This document shows, piece by piece, positions 44,412 through 57,105 of a stretch of 64,000 nt of DNA. The stretch lies in NCBI GenBank assembly GCA_025765595.1, contig JAIVFH010000062.1, forward strand, positions 62,001 to 126,000. The letters run 5' to 3'. Under the pieces are notes generated by a model that saw nothing but the letters and a program-made list of their open reading frames with translations, was not told where the DNA came from and did no database searches. The translations under genes were made by a program, and so were the position numbers. This DNA comes from Obelidium mucronatum (taxonomy: Eukaryota; Chytridiomycota; Chytridiomycetes; Chytridiales; Chytriomycetaceae). Each line of letters starts with the position of its first letter. The first letter of the stretch is position 1.

Positions 44412-44591
44412 CCAAAGTACACACAAGTTACGTTTTTGCAAAATATATACATTTAAGGTGAACTCGATACGTTGATTTTTGTTCAATACATTCGGTGAAT
44501 AAGCTTGAGGGTTTTTTTTGAGGTCATATGACGAAGGGAGAGGATTTCTGTGAATGTTTATTATAATTAATAAGGATTAATATTTAGTTTC

Positions 44592-47500
44592 TCAGAAATC
44601 AAGCAACGAATTCCCTCCAGTACTTGCTGACGAGGAGGAAGAAGAAGAGCATCCACTACCCGCGCCAATCGACTTTGAAGCCTTTTTCCCAGCCGCACTT
44701 GCACCCACCCCATTCCCAGCGGAATCCTTGGCATTCTCATCCTTTTCTGGTGGAAGCCTAAACGGTTCCACCAAGAACCGCTTCCGTCGCGCCTTAAAAG
44801 CCAATGAATGCAGATCGGAAGCCGAGAGAAGTGTAGAAGCGGCGGGTGTGAGGGTGGATAGGACAGGTAGTTTGTGGACGTGCAAGAAGCCATGATATTC
44901 TGCAGTGAATTGTTCATTGAACTGGCGTTTGGATCCTAGATGATTTTTTTTTATTGGATTTTAGAAAGAGACATTGGGTATGAAGTCTGAAAGAGAAGAA
45001 TCTCTGATAAGAATGAAGGAGAATCACCGCCTACGGCGGTATGAAGTCAGATAGAAGAAGGAGATTCACCGCCGTCGGCGGTGTGAAGTCAGAGGAAGAA
45101 GGAGATTCACCGCCGTCGGCGGTATAAAGAGAAGAAAGAGATTTACCGGCGTCGGCGGTATAAAGAAAAGAAAGAAAGACATTCACCGCCTACGGCGGTA
45201 TGAAGTGAAGAGAAGAAGATTCACCGCCTACGGCGGTATGAAGTCAGATAGAAGAAGAAGATTCACCGCCTACGGTGGTATGAAGTCCCATAGAAGAAAA
45301 AGATTTACCGCATGAAGTCAGAAAGAAGAAGGAGATTCACCGCCGTCGGCGGTATAAAGAGAAGAAAGGAAGAGATTCACCGCCTACGGCGGTATGAAGT
45401 CAGATGGAAGAAAGAGAAGAAGTACCGCCTACGGCGGTATGAAGTCAGATAGAAGAAGGAGATTCACCGCCTACGGCGGTATGAAGTGAAGAGAAAAAGG
45501 TTCACCGCCTACGGCGGTATGAAGTGAAGAGAAGAAGATTCGCCGCCTACGGCGGTATGAAGTCAGATAGAAGAAGAAGATTCACCGCCTACGGCGGTAT
45601 GAAGTCCCATAGAAGAAAGAGATTTACCGCATGAAGTCAGAAAGAAGAAGGAGATTCACCGCCGTCGGCGGTATAAAGAGAAGAAAGGAAGAGATTCACC
45701 GCCTACGGCGGTATGAAGTCAGATGGAAGAAAGAGAAGAAGTACCGCCTACGGCGGTATGAAGTCAGATAGAAGAAGGAGATTCACCGCCTACGGCGGTA
45801 TGAAGTGAAGAGAAAAAGGTAAACCGCCTACGGCGGTATGAAGTGAAGAGAAGAAGATTCACCGCCTACGGCGGTATGAAGTGAAGAGAAGAAGATTCGC
45901 CGCCTACGGCGGTATGAAGTCAGATAGAAGAAGAAGATTCACCGCCTACGGCGGTATGAAGTCCCATAGAAGAAAGAGATTTACCGCATGAAGTCAGAAA
46001 GAAGAAGGAGATTCACCGCCGTCGGCGGTATAAAGAGAAGAAAGGAAGAGATTCACCGCCTACGGCGGTATGAAGTCAGATGGAAGAAAGAGAAGAAGTA
46101 CCGCCTACGGCGGTATGAAGTCAGATAGAAGAAGGAGATTCACCGCCTACGGCGGTATGAAGTGAAGAGAAAAAGGTAAACCGCCTACGGCGGTATGAAG
46201 TGAAGAGAAGAAGATTCACCGCCTACGGCGGTATGAAGTGAAGAGAAGAAGATTCGCCGCCTACGGCGGTATGAAGTCAGATAGAAGAAGAAGATTCACC
46301 GCCTACGGCGGTATGAAGTCCCATAGAAGAAAGAGATTTACCGCATGAAGTCAGAAAGAAGAAGGAGATTCACCGCCGTCGGCGGTATAAAGAGAAGAAA
46401 GGAAGAGATTCACCGCCTACGGCGGTATGAAGTCAGATGGAAGAAAGAGAAGAAGTACCGCCTACGGCGGTATGAAGTCAGATAGAAGAAGGAGATTCAC
46501 CGCCTACGGCGGTATGAAGTGAAGAGAAGAAGATTCACCGCCTACGGCGGTATGAAGTGAAGAGAAGAAGATTCGCCGCCTACGGCGGTATGAAGTCAGA
46601 TAGAAGAAGAAGATTCACCGCCTACGGCGGTATGAAGTCCCATAGAAGAAAGAGATTTACCGCCTGCGGCGGTATGAAGTCAGAAAGAAGAAGGAGATTC
46701 ACCGCCTACGGCGGTATGAAGTCAGATAGAAGAAGAAGATTCACCGCCTACGGCGGTATGCAGTCCGATAGAAGAAGGAGATTCACCGCCTACGGCGGTA
46801 TGAAGTCAGAAAGAAGAAGAAGATTCACCGCCGTCGGCGGTATAAAGAGAAGAAAGAAAGAGATTCACCGCCTACGGCGGTATGAAAAACGAAAGAGAAT
46901 AAGGGAATGAGTACAAGAGATGCACCGCCTTCGGCGGTGTCGCACCACCTACGGTGGTAAGTTTTCGCCTTCGGCAAAAAAGCAAACCGCCTACGGCGGT
47001 ATATCTTCGCCTTCGGCGAAACAGCAATCGCCTTCGGCGAAAAAGCAAACCGCCTACGGCGGTATATCTTCGCCTTCGGCGAAAAAAAGAAACACCGCCT
47101 ACGGCGGTACATCTTCGCCTTCGGCGAAACAGGTGATAATTTACCCGAAAAAGACTCCACTTCCAAAACACCATCACAAGCATGCAAAACAGAAACAACG
47201 TAAGGATTCAAAGAAGGAGCACCATTGACCAAAACAAGATCCTTTTCTTCAACACTCTTGAAAAGCCAAGACCTCATTGACATGACCAAAACAGCTCTAC
47301 AATCCCTCAAAAGCAATTTCAGCCTCAACAAAAAAGCAACGAGAGCATGAAAAGCGTCAGTCGAACCAGCATCGGTACCCCAAGAGGGACCAGCAAGATC
47401 GTCAATCACAATTCTCAAGACTGTGGGAGGTTGAGTGGCAGAGAGAGGAGGATCCGAGTTTCTGAATCTCCCTTGATTGACGATGGATAGGATGGACTCG

Positions 47501-48123
47501 TACAGTTTGTCATAGACTTGAGCAGCCGTTGCGTTTTCAGTGTCGGTCCAGTGCGAAACATTGATGGTTGCGATCGAGGCAGCCTCCAGCGACTGTTTGT
47601 CAATTGTCTTTGTGATGTCAAACACTGAGCAAAAAGGCGTATTTGAATTGGCCAAAGACGAAGAAGAAGACGAAGAAGGTTTGCCGACTGGCGCCATGTT
47701 TTGGTATCGCCAGGCGATCGCCAGCTTTGGCGCCGCGCCGGCGCGCAGCGCGCCGAGTTGTCTGACTGGCGGCGCATCGTCGTCGTCGGCGTCGAGTGAC
47801 TCATCGTCGGCCGGCGCCTCATCGTCGGCGACGCGCCGGAACAGCGCAGCGGCGGCAGCGTCCGGCGCGGCGCCGACGAGCGCCAGCGTGTGGCCGCACG
47901 CCGCCGCCTGCGACGCGCCGTACGTCAGCAGCAGCGGCGCGTAGCCAGAGCCGCGGTCGCCGAGCACAAGCCACACCGACCCCAGCGGCTGCGCGCCGAT
48001 GCTGCCGTCCAGCGCCGCCGCGCCGAACGACACCGTCGGCTTGCCCGTTGCGCCAGAGATGCGCGTGCCCTGCGCCGGCAGCGCCGCGCTTTGCTGGCCG
48101 GCAGCGAACTTGCGGAAGGACAT
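44592..48123 (-). CDS. ELP4: Elongator complex subunit 4, with a 2.2-kb repeat-filled intron
   Basis: Exon 1 is 48123-47145 and exon 2 is 44935-44592; together 440 residues in frame (SFSG|SKRQFNEQF). Motifs: MSFRKFAAG, GTRISGATGKPTVSFG, GSVWLVLGDRGSGYAPLLLT, KLAIAWRYQNM, FDITK, VLRIVIDDLAGPSWG, GVLEVESFSG, then EYHGFLHVHKLPVLSTL and FKARRKRFLVEPFRLPPE, all typical of Elp4. Elp4-Elp5-Elp6 form the hexameric RecA-like ring of Elongator, which modifies wobble uridines of tRNA. The intron (44936-47144, donor GTAAAT, acceptor ATCTAG) is about 2,209 nt in a genome of about 50-nt introns. Codons 47700-48100 are very GC-rich compared with neighbours. Confidence 0.88.
44990..46885. repeat. Palindromic minisatellite array inside the ELP4 intron
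   Basis: More than 40 copies of a roughly 36-43-bp unit. Each unit carries the palindrome ACCGCC-TAC-GGCGGT or ACCGCC-GTC-GGCGGT joined by a purine-rich spacer (such as ATGAAGTCAGATAGAAGAAG). A higher-order repeat of about 357 bp is visible: the odd unit TTTACCGCATGAAG, which lacks half of the palindrome, occurs at about 45304, 45623, 45980 and 46337. On the minus strand the frame stays open in long stretches by chance of the 42-bp period. Confidence 0.93.
46920..47130. repeat. Hairpin cluster of TTCGCCTTCGGCGAA type near the ELP4 intron donor
   Basis: About five copies of TTCGCCTTCGGCGAA alternate with ACCGCCTACGGCGGT. Each can fold into a short stem; the plus-strand form has a TTCG loop closed by C-G. 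They end about 15 bases before the 5' splice site. Confidence 0.88.
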
Positions 48124-48269
48124 TTTATTAATATTATTTAAATAAAAAACATAAAAAGAATAAAAATGCCAATAAAGAGACAATAAAGAGACAGCCAACA
48201 GCACGCAACACACGCCGTAAAATGTCTTCGGGCAATCGCAGTCAAAGTCTAGTGTGGGTAACCCATCCA

Positions 48270-49147
48270 CCAAGAATTCCACCGGAGTGACCGACTCTCT
48301 CCCCTCTTTTTAAGTGTATTCACGAGGCTGATTTGCAAATCAATTTGGACAGCCGCGAGAATCAAGTCCAATCTCTCTCCAAAGACATGCACGAGGCTAT
48401 GAAACTGGAAGCGACGATTCCTGAAAGAGCTGATGAAGTCAATAGAGTACAAACTGCTATCAAAAATATATTGACTGCTGGATTGAAGAAGTCTGGTGCA
48501 TTCGAAGCTGGCCCTTTTCCTTGCTTCAGAAGTCGAATTACCCAAAGTGCATCGAACAAGTGACCGTCACAAAACCCCTCTAGCGCCATATGTACGCTTT
48601 CCATTGACTGGAACTGCAGATTGCGCTCTTGGCTGATCAGCTCCGCCAAGTTTGATCGCTAAATAACAAAAACTATCACACCTACCAATCAATCACAAGC
48701 ACTTCCTTCTCTGTATTAGAACGATGGAAATCAAAAAAACTGTTGGATCATGTGGCAGGCAGATTGGAGTCAAAACCTAAAACCTGAAACATCCAGATGC
48801 ATTGATTCAAGCTTCGTCCCAGCTTGTGTCGATTACTCCCAAAGCAACAGCAACCCGATGGACACCTCCATTCCTCAATACCCTCCAGAAAAAAAGGGCA
48901 CGCAAATAGTGATGTTTGGATGGTTAGGTACCTGCTGCTGGAGTTGGGAGTTTGTGGTAAGGGCTGGGAGAAACAGCAAAATCAAGTCGGAATTGAGAAA
49001 TGGGTCTCCATGAATCGAAAGACTCGTCGTTCTGACATTTTTGTAGAAGCATCGGACCTCGCTGCAAAGTGTCTCAAAGGTAAGCCTGAGGAACGAGTGT
49101 CTTTTACCCAAATGAAGAAGGTGATCGTTGATGGTTGGAAGGCATAG
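48270..49147 (+). pseudogene. Decayed copy of the nuclease-kinase gene
   Basis: The 5' part (48270-48660) matches the start of the 17341-19296 exon (CCACCGGAGTGAC, then INLDSRENQVQSLSKDM and KNILTAGLKKSGAFEAG), with a stop just after the beginning and several shifts. The middle, including the coiled coil, is missing. The 3' part resumes at CVDYSQSNSNPMD and ends with a kinase tail (LAAKCLKGKPEERVSFTQMK) at 49147. It is a deletion derivative lying 150 bases from the ELP4 start codon. Confidence 0.75.
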
Positions 49148-49341
49148 AAATCACAATATTCAAATGCAAAGACTTTTTATTTTGCTGGAAGTTAAAGAAA
49201 TAAAAGAAAAATGTTTGGCTTTGTTTGCCGAACCTGATAAACTTGAATAAAGATACAATATGGTTGATTCCTAACACCAAAAGACCGAGTCACAACGAAT
49301 GATTCAAACCAAGTTTCCTTTATTAGAAAGCGTGTATTCTC

Positions 49342-51520
49342 CTATACACTCCAAGCATCAACTATCTCCTTCATTTGCGTAAACGACAAGCGGTCCCCAG
49401 GTTTCACTTTGAGACACTTTTCAGCAAGTTCCAAATATTCTGCAATCATGCCAGAACTTTGCGTCTTTGCCTTCTTCTGGTTATTGCCCGCCGCCATCTG
49501 AATAACCCACTTTTCAACTGCTGCTTGATTTTCCAGTTTCTTCCAACCCTCACCGCAAACCCCCAACTCCAACAGTAAATATCCAACCATCCAAACATCG
49601 GTATTTGCGTGCACATATTGTTCTGGAGGGTATTGAGGAATGGAATCATCCATCGGGTTGCTGTTGCTTTGGGAGTAATCAACGCAATAATCAAAGTCAA
49701 TCAAAATGGCATTGTTCCAAGCCGCTGTGGATTCCTTCATGCAAATGTTTCTGCTGCGAATATCCAAGTGCGCGAATCGGGCTTCTTCCAGATGAAGAAG
49801 TGATGATGTCAACAGTGATTGGAGAAGAGCTTTGACACGTTTTGGAGTTGCAGACGTTGTCTCCAATACATCTTCAAGCGTTGGGCCGTAAAAAGGAATG
49901 GAAAGAAAAGGTGCCTGAAATTTCCAACCAGTCAGAGGATGCGGATGCAACGGTTGGTGAAGATGCTTGTCCAAGGCGTGGTTGTCAAGTTTTGCGTTAA
50001 TCTTAACCAAGTTCTCGGCATGATTGGCCAATTCAGCGTCAATGCTTTCCAACTTTTTTTTGTGAAGGGCTAGGTTGGCGTCCCTCCCATCCAAGTTTTT
50101 TCCGTGATTCGCCAATTCTTCGTTAATTCTGCGCAATTCTTCCTTGACAGCAACCTTCTCTCGTTTCGATTGACTCAGTAATTGTTCTAATAGATCACCA
50201 CGTCGCTTTTGGAGATCCCCACGCTCAATGGCCAACTGAGCACGTCGCTCAGATTGTTGTGTTTCCAACTCAGCACGTAACTCAGCACGTTGCGTTTTCA
50301 ACTCAGCTTGACGCTTTTCCAACACAGCTTGACGCTTTTCGCGAATCTTTTCAAATCTTTCAAAAAGCAATTCAGCTGATGAGTCTTTTGTGTTACAAAG
50401 ATAGTGCTTGCACAGTCGGTAAACACGGCCGCCAGGGATGTGGAGGACTGGATTGGTCAGCGACTGATGGCTGGTGGCCACAACTGCAGCGTCCGGGATT
50501 TCATCAGGGAATTTAAGTGCATATTCAGATAATGGCATCCACGTGTACTTTGGCTCATTAGCCAGTGCGTCTTTGAAGCGAAGGGCCGTTTTCAAGAAGT
50601 CTTTTGCCCACAAAATGTATCGAGCAATCGTAGTGGCCATTTTTGATTTCCTCCGCACATTGCTCCATTTTACAGAAAATTCCCCGTTTGAATGGAACCC
50701 ACTCAGAGAGACTTTAACGAGAATGCATGACTGGTGGGTCAACAATAAGGTATACATGGATACGTCTTTTCCATACAGCTCGACTTTTTCCGTGTCAGAG
50801 AGGTGTGGGAGGACTCGCAGCATGCATGTACAAGATATAGGACGATGCTTGAATCACTGAATCTGGATCTTTGGGAGCTCTGGGAACTTGTTGCCACTCA
50901 CACTCAAGTCTTTCACCTGATTCCAAAAATTGTTTGATGTCCAAAGGCAAAATGCAGAGAAGGAAATCCTTGTGCCTCGGGTTGGTAGCTGAGACAGTTT
51001 TAGATTGATTTTCAGGCTTGGACAACTGAGAGCGATCAAACTTGGCGGAGCTGAAGCAGATAGCACAATCTGCAGTTCCATCCACAGGAAAGCGCACGTG
51101 TGGTGCCAGAGGGAATCCGTTACGGTCGCTTGTTCGACGGACTTTGGGCAATTCGACTTTGGACTTGAGGAATAATCCAGAATTAGCAGCGCCAGAGTGC
51201 GTCAAGCCGGAAATCAAGATTCTTTCGACAGCTGATTGTACTTTTTCGATTTCTCCCGGGACTTCATGCACGGCAGATTCCGCGTTCATTTCAGAGAGTA
51301 TCTTCAAGGAGAGAGAAGCGACTTGACTGTCACAGTCACCCAGCTCGATTGTCAAATCAGACTGATACTCACAATCAAACAGTGGCGAGACTTGAGCCAT
51401 CAGCTCCTCCTGCGCCTCCTTTGCCAGCTGTTGTTGATGTTTTAAATACTCTGGCGACGGCACTGCGCGAGGCTTCTTTGGCGCAGCGCCTGTGCTGGTT
51501 GGCATTTTTCGTTTGCCCAT
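49342..51520 (-). pseudogene. Nuclease-kinase paralogue with one frameshift
   Basis: The ATG at 51520 (MGKRKMPTSTGAAPKKPR, nuclear-signal-like) leads through GTADCAICFSSAKF and RHKDFLLCILPLDIKQF, where the nuclease Glu of the intact paralogue is Asp. At about 50826 one extra base (TTGTACATGCATG versus TTGTATTGCATG in the 17168 gene) shifts the frame; the rest continues to 49342. A longer coiled coil is present (ERRAQLAIERGDLQKRRGDL), then the kinase-like part: HLDIRSRN, LIDFDYC, PPEQ, TDVWMVGYLLLEL. Apart from the single base it looks intact, so either a recent pseudogene or an error. Confidence 0.75.
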
Positions 51521-51781
51521 CAATCGCTTTGCCACAAAACAATAAAATTTCTTTCGCCTTTCAATTCCCGAAATTCATATCCACTGTCTCAAGACATTTC
51601 ATATCCCCAACGGTTTTTTGGCACACGCAACTCCAATTGACATATATTCAATAAAACCAAGTTTCTGAGGTCGCCAAAGGCTCAACAAAAACGAAAGTAC
51701 AAACAAGGAGTTTATTCAACAACACAATCTTCCATTCCAAATCCAAATACTTTTTGTTTCTTAAGTTTGACGTACATACTA

Positions 51782-54700
51782 TCAAGGTTGGAAGCCACTG
51801 ATTGCAAAAACATCGGAATTCTTGAACCAGCACAACGTGTTATTGTTCAACACATAGCCACGACGATTTCCAACCAAGCTAAATAAGATATCCTTCTTTC
51901 CTTCGCGTTCAATTTGAAGCCATCCATCAACGAGAGCAACGCTCAACTGTTCCGTTTCGTCAAAGTAATCAAAATGGAATTTGGGATCATTTACGTGGAA
52001 TGTATCTACGCATTCCCCTGTTTCCAGCGACCATATTTTGGCCTTGCGATCTGAAGATACAGAAACAATTGTGGAGTTGTCTGCTGACAAATCCACTGAA
52101 GAAACAGGAGACACATGAGATTCAAGGGATTTGGTGTAGTGGCCAGACTTGACTGTCCATAGCTTGGCAGATCGATCACCGGAACCTGAAGCTATAATCG
52201 CGCCATCGTTTGATATTGCGGCAGAATAGACTGGCGAAGTATGTCCCTCAAAAGTTTTGATACATTCGCCGGTGGAGAAGGACCAGAGTTTAATTGACTT
52301 ATCGTCAGATCCTGTCACAATAGTTTCGCCATCGAACGAGAATTTGACTGAACGTATAGTGCCTAGCTTGTGCCCTTGCAATGTTTGGATGCAGTCTCCT
52401 GTTTCCGTTGACCAGATTTTTGCAGTGCTATCATTGGAACCCGATACAATAAACTTCCCATCTCTCGAAACAGCCACACAATAAACGTAGGCCGAATGTC
52501 CGTTCAAAGAATTGACGCGTTTCCCTGTTTCCAAGGACCAAATTTCAACAGATCCGTTCCAGGACCCAGAAACAAGATGCCTGCCATCACCAAAAAGAGC
52601 CACAGACGTCCTCATGAATTCATCTTCGCCTCTAATCACACGTACACATTCCCCTGTATCAGCATCCCATATTCGAATTGTGTTATCCCAAGATCCTGAC
52701 ACAACAGTCTTCCCATCACGGCCTACAGCTACCGACCCCACATTTGCAGTATGACCCACAAGAGTTTGCAAACATTCTCCTGTTTCAATTGACCAGCACT
52801 TGATTGTCTGATCGATCGAGCCAGACACGATTTGTTTCTCATCATGTGATAGAGCAACCGTCAGGACAGAGTTTGTATGTCCCAAGAACGTCTGAATACA
52901 TTCGCCAGTCTCCGTGGACCATATTTTAATGCTGCGGTCCGAAGACCCTGTCACAGCGGTTTTCCCATCTTGTGATAAAACGACTGAAGTGACATCCTCA
53001 AAGTGGCCCATCAGAGAAAAAGGACCCCACTGTTTCTCCATTCCGACAACCATTTTCGCTGGAGCGAGATGATGAAAACGTTTAAAGTATTGAGTTTCCT
53101 GTGGGACTGCAATTAAAGCGTGGCGGTAAACTTGAAGGGGATTCATCAGCAGCTGCGCTCGAAAGTTGAAGGAAATGAACTTGAGGTCCATTAATAAAGA
53201 GCGTATTTCATGCGTTTCCGACGCATCAGTGGAAGTAGCAGTGCTTTGGAGGCGGTTTTGGATTAAGCTGGTGGCTGCGAAAATTTCGTTCAGTTTCCCA
53301 AGAAGAAGCATGGCTTCAAGATAATACGGCAGCTTGGTGGTGCAAAATTTGTGGAGAGAAGTAATAAGTTCTCGTTGTTGGAAGGACGTCATGTTTGCGA
53401 AGCAATCCGCAAAATGATACGCCCAATACAGAACAGAATATTCAAGAGCTTCAGTGAGAAAATTGACAGGCCAGCTTGGAAATCGAGTCCCACAATCCAA
53501 ACTAGCCATATTGACGGTAAGTGAGGCTGCAGGACCAATCTGAGGTGTTCCATGATCGCTGTTGAGAATAGTCAAACATGCCAAAGCAATATTCCCGCAA
53601 GTTGCTTCGAAGTCAAGTTGGAATCTGGAAACAGCTTGGTTGTGACAGCAGTGAGCAGAATCTCGCATTTCACAAGCTTCGGCGTCAGTGCAATCTGGAT
53701 GGCAATCAACGCGTTCCAGATAATCGTGGACAGTCTTGTGTATAAAAGATGGTTTCCCGATCTGTCGATCTTGATGAGCGATTGAAGAGACTTGAGAGTC
53801 TTGGTGATACGAATTTTTGCAAGCTTGTCCGACGCAGAAAAGTTTGAAACCAGCACGCATATTGCATCTGTCGAAAGTGGGACTTTTGTCGTTAAAACAA
53901 CACCCGCTACGATTTTAAAATCAGCCACCGACAATTCCGTGGTAAACGCCTTGTGGAGGGCCCTGCAATAGAGTGCGTGCAAATCCAGAGCTGCGGATTG
54001 TTCCAGCCTTTCAAGCAACTGCTTCCCGGTTTCTTTCAACTCGACTTCATTCTCACCCAAGACTTCTTCCACCACTTCCATCACACCGTCTTCTGATACG
54101 ATGAAATTATCAGACCCCGAAACATTCCCCAAAACCAACGTGATCCAAATAAAGAGACCGTTCGAAGACTTCGATAACAGCTCCACCATGTTTTCAAACT
54201 CATGCGATGTAACATCCATCAGGTCCTGTGTCATTTCCGTTAGCCTTTCGCGCGTAAAGATCTTGATATCTTCCTTGTTGGCTGCAGATTCCACGTCGAA
54301 TGATTCAATCTCAAATTGCTTTTTCCATTTCAAACTGACGCTCACGTCTGGACGACTTGTTATGAACAGTTTTATCGGGGCATGCAACGACTGAAATGTG
54401 TCCAGAACCAAACCAACGTTTTCATGGTCGGCAAGCTCGTCCAACGCGTCTATAACTATTACAAACGGCGTTTCAATGCGCCATTCTCGGAAAGGCGTGA
54501 TGATAAAGTTGGAGAGTATGTCCTTGACAGATGGACGCGTCTTGTCTTTGAATTTGGAGTCTTCCAAAGAAGCCACAAGGTGTTTACGGAAATCAGGATA
54601 GTTTCTGGCGAGCTGTATGGACAAATAATATAAGATACGCCACCTTTCAAAGATGCAATTCTTACCTCGTAGGCAAGAGTTTGAATCAAGGCCGAAACAT

Positions 54701-56414
54701 TGTCTCTCAATCTATTGTCGTGCTGACAAAAGAATGAAGCAGCCAAAAGACCCTTCTTCTCGAGATCTGCAGCAACGCAACCTGATATGACGGACTTTCC
54801 GGTTCCAGCTTCTCCTCGAAGCCATACAACCTTGTTTCCACCATCCTTCTCTCCCAAAACGGCGTCCACCATCTGTTTTATAATCCAACCACGCGTGTTT
54901 GGATTCCGTTTACTTTCCAACGCTGCGATTTCACTCGCGCTGTGAATCTCAGTGAACTGACAATGGCTTCGAAGTATCGCGAGTTCAGAATCTGCGGCAT
55001 CCCTGCTTTTTGTATCCGCTGATGATGCATTTTCCATGACAGAAAGGATTTTTGCTTGCATGCCTTCGACCGCGGCCAAAACCTTTTTCGTTTCCATCAA
55101 GTTTTCTGACGCAATGGTTCGCGTGTCGATAACGTTTCCAGCCATTGCAGTAATGATTTCAAATGTCCCATCCGATTTAACTTTCGCGAGGCTTGATTGT
55201 GTCTTTTCAAGGCGGGAATTGATTTGGTCCACTTTGTTGCTTTTTCCAAAGAATGAGGTTGGGTACGTTTGAGCTGTGATTAATTTTTTTTTTTTTTGCG
55301 TCGTTAGCGTCACGCAAGTTTTGTCCCGGTGTAAAAAAAAACAGTGTATGCTTTTACCATTATGCGCCAGAAACAACTCAACAACATCAATCAAGCACTC
55401 GACATACTCATTAATATTTTCAACGAGTAGTTTGACAACTGCATCAGGAATTCCCTTTGTGCTTATGGACTTTAGGCGGTCGATTTCTTTGGATGCGTTC
55501 AAGAATCGTTGAGCCAGATCTTGGAATTTCTTTTCTTCGTCGGCAGTTGCGGATGCAATCTTTACAAGTTCATAAAAGAGAGGCAATGGTATCAAAAAAG
55601 AAAAAGCTATAAGATTTTGCGGGAATAGGGGCATTGAACGTGAGTATAAATACCTTGAATCCCGCTGAAATGACCAGCCACGTGATTTTCAGGATTGGAT
55701 GTGTCTGTCAAATGACGATAAGATACATTCCTTGGCCAACCATTCGAAAGAGAAGTAAATACCTCGGCAATTCGAATGGATTCCCTCCAAAATCTGTTTC
55801 GATGGAATGGTAAACCCAGCGACATGTTCATCCCAGCGTTTTCGAACCAAATCCAATTGCTCTTGGACTATCCACCAATACATCTCTTCCCTCCTGAAAT
55901 TGCTGGGTGACTTCCTTGCTATTTCGAAACGCTTTGCTTTCAACGCAATTTGTGAATTCGAGAGTGGCGGCATTCAGTTTCGATAAAAGGTCAGGTTGGA
56001 TCAAGGAGTTTAAAACTGTTTTGTAGCCATCAGTACAGACACATACTGATAAAAAAAAAGAAGATATGGGTTTTTTTATAAATGAAAAATACTCAACATA
56101 TAGCGCCAGCCGTGCTAGTGAGTGTCCCTAATTTGTGTTCTTAGTACACAACTGAAATTAAACTCAAACGAAAACAAACAGCATATCATGCTATGCGACG
56201 AGAGCAAGCGTTGCAACTTTTCTTTTTTTGTACCTGTCGGGGACTTGAGATCGGTATCGAGTAGTTGCTGTCCTTTCGGATTTTGGTGTAACCCACTATT
56301 GGCACTCAAAGAACCGATCACAGATGGCTGCACAGTTTCCTCGTCTTTAGACTTCTTCTGAAGTTGGTTTCGGTCTGGATGTTCATGCCAGTTAAGAGTT
56401 GCTGAGTAGTCCAT
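51782..56414 (-). pseudogene. NACHT-WD40 (NLR-like STAND) protein with small frame breaks
   Basis: Exons 56414-56234, 56045-55654, 55606-55358, 55273-54666 and 54612-51782 join in phase. A helical N-terminal region precedes the NACHT domain: Walker A RGEAGTGKSVISG, Walker B FVIVIDALDEL, then LFITSRPD. The C-terminal half has eight WD40 repeats (for example GHTNSVLTVALSHDEKQIVS, GSDDKSIKLWSFSTGECI). Fungal proteins of this build act in heterokaryon incompatibility and innate-type immunity, where WD repeats sense a ligand and NACHT drives oligomerisation. Frame problems: one extra G near 55885, one extra A near 55767, one missing base in AAA near 53755. All are in short homopolymers, so assembly error is possible. 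About 1,420 residues when read through. Confidence 0.75.
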
Positions 56415-57105
56415 CGTTTTAATCAAACGAAAGAAATGATATTTGGATAAGTAAAATTCGAAAAACAACAATTCCCAGACAACCGCCATTGTTAGCACCA
56501 GTGTTGATTGTTCTAAGAAGTGATGGAAGTGTGCTAGCTTGATACCGTTCTGCAATGATGCTGGGGAGCATTTACGACCCAGATTGCTCTGCAAATACTG
56601 GGACATTTAATTACTGCCAAAAATAAGTTTTATTCAAGGGAAGAGAATCCGTTGACGGATAAGAAGATATTCACACAGCAGTTTTGTAACAGAAGAAAAC
56701 AAAAAACAAACTGAGGGAGTAAAAGCAATGTCCAAAAAAATACAGCCGGTAATACTTAATAATGTAGGAATCAAAAGCAAACAAAAAAAACAGAGAGAGG
56801 AAGGAGGAAGATGTAAGAAAGCAATATCCACACATGTAGTAATAAGTAATGAATAAATAGAGAACAAGAAATAATAGCAGTAACTTGGGATGTTCATAAT
56901 AATACAATCTAAGAGAATGAAAAGACAGGGGAGTACAAGGGGATGTTTGGCGGTAATGGCGGTACCAGAGACTCAGCAAGAAAATATATAGTACAAAGAT
57001 GTTGAGTTGGCGATAGTGGTAGGGAATATTCGATCGGATAGGGTATTTAGATGGGGAGGCAAGAGAAATGAGCTGCAGCAAGCGGTGAAGATGTGCGAGA
57101 ATCAA
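56415..57105. other. Intergenic, about 690 bases, no supported gene
   Basis: Frames here are short and low-complexity (Leu/Tyr/Phe-rich on the minus strand from AT-rich DNA). The left part is the 5' flank of the NACHT gene. Confidence 0.5.

Noticed and set aside
46557..46910. Plus-strand frame of repeated FTAYGGMKSDRRRR units
   Set aside because: It is a by-product of the 42-bp repeat period inside the ELP4 intron; no separate gene signals.
47530..48141. GC-rich frames on the plus strand over ELP4 exon 1 (Arg/Ala-rich)
   Set aside because: Shadows of the conserved ELP4 exon on the minus strand.
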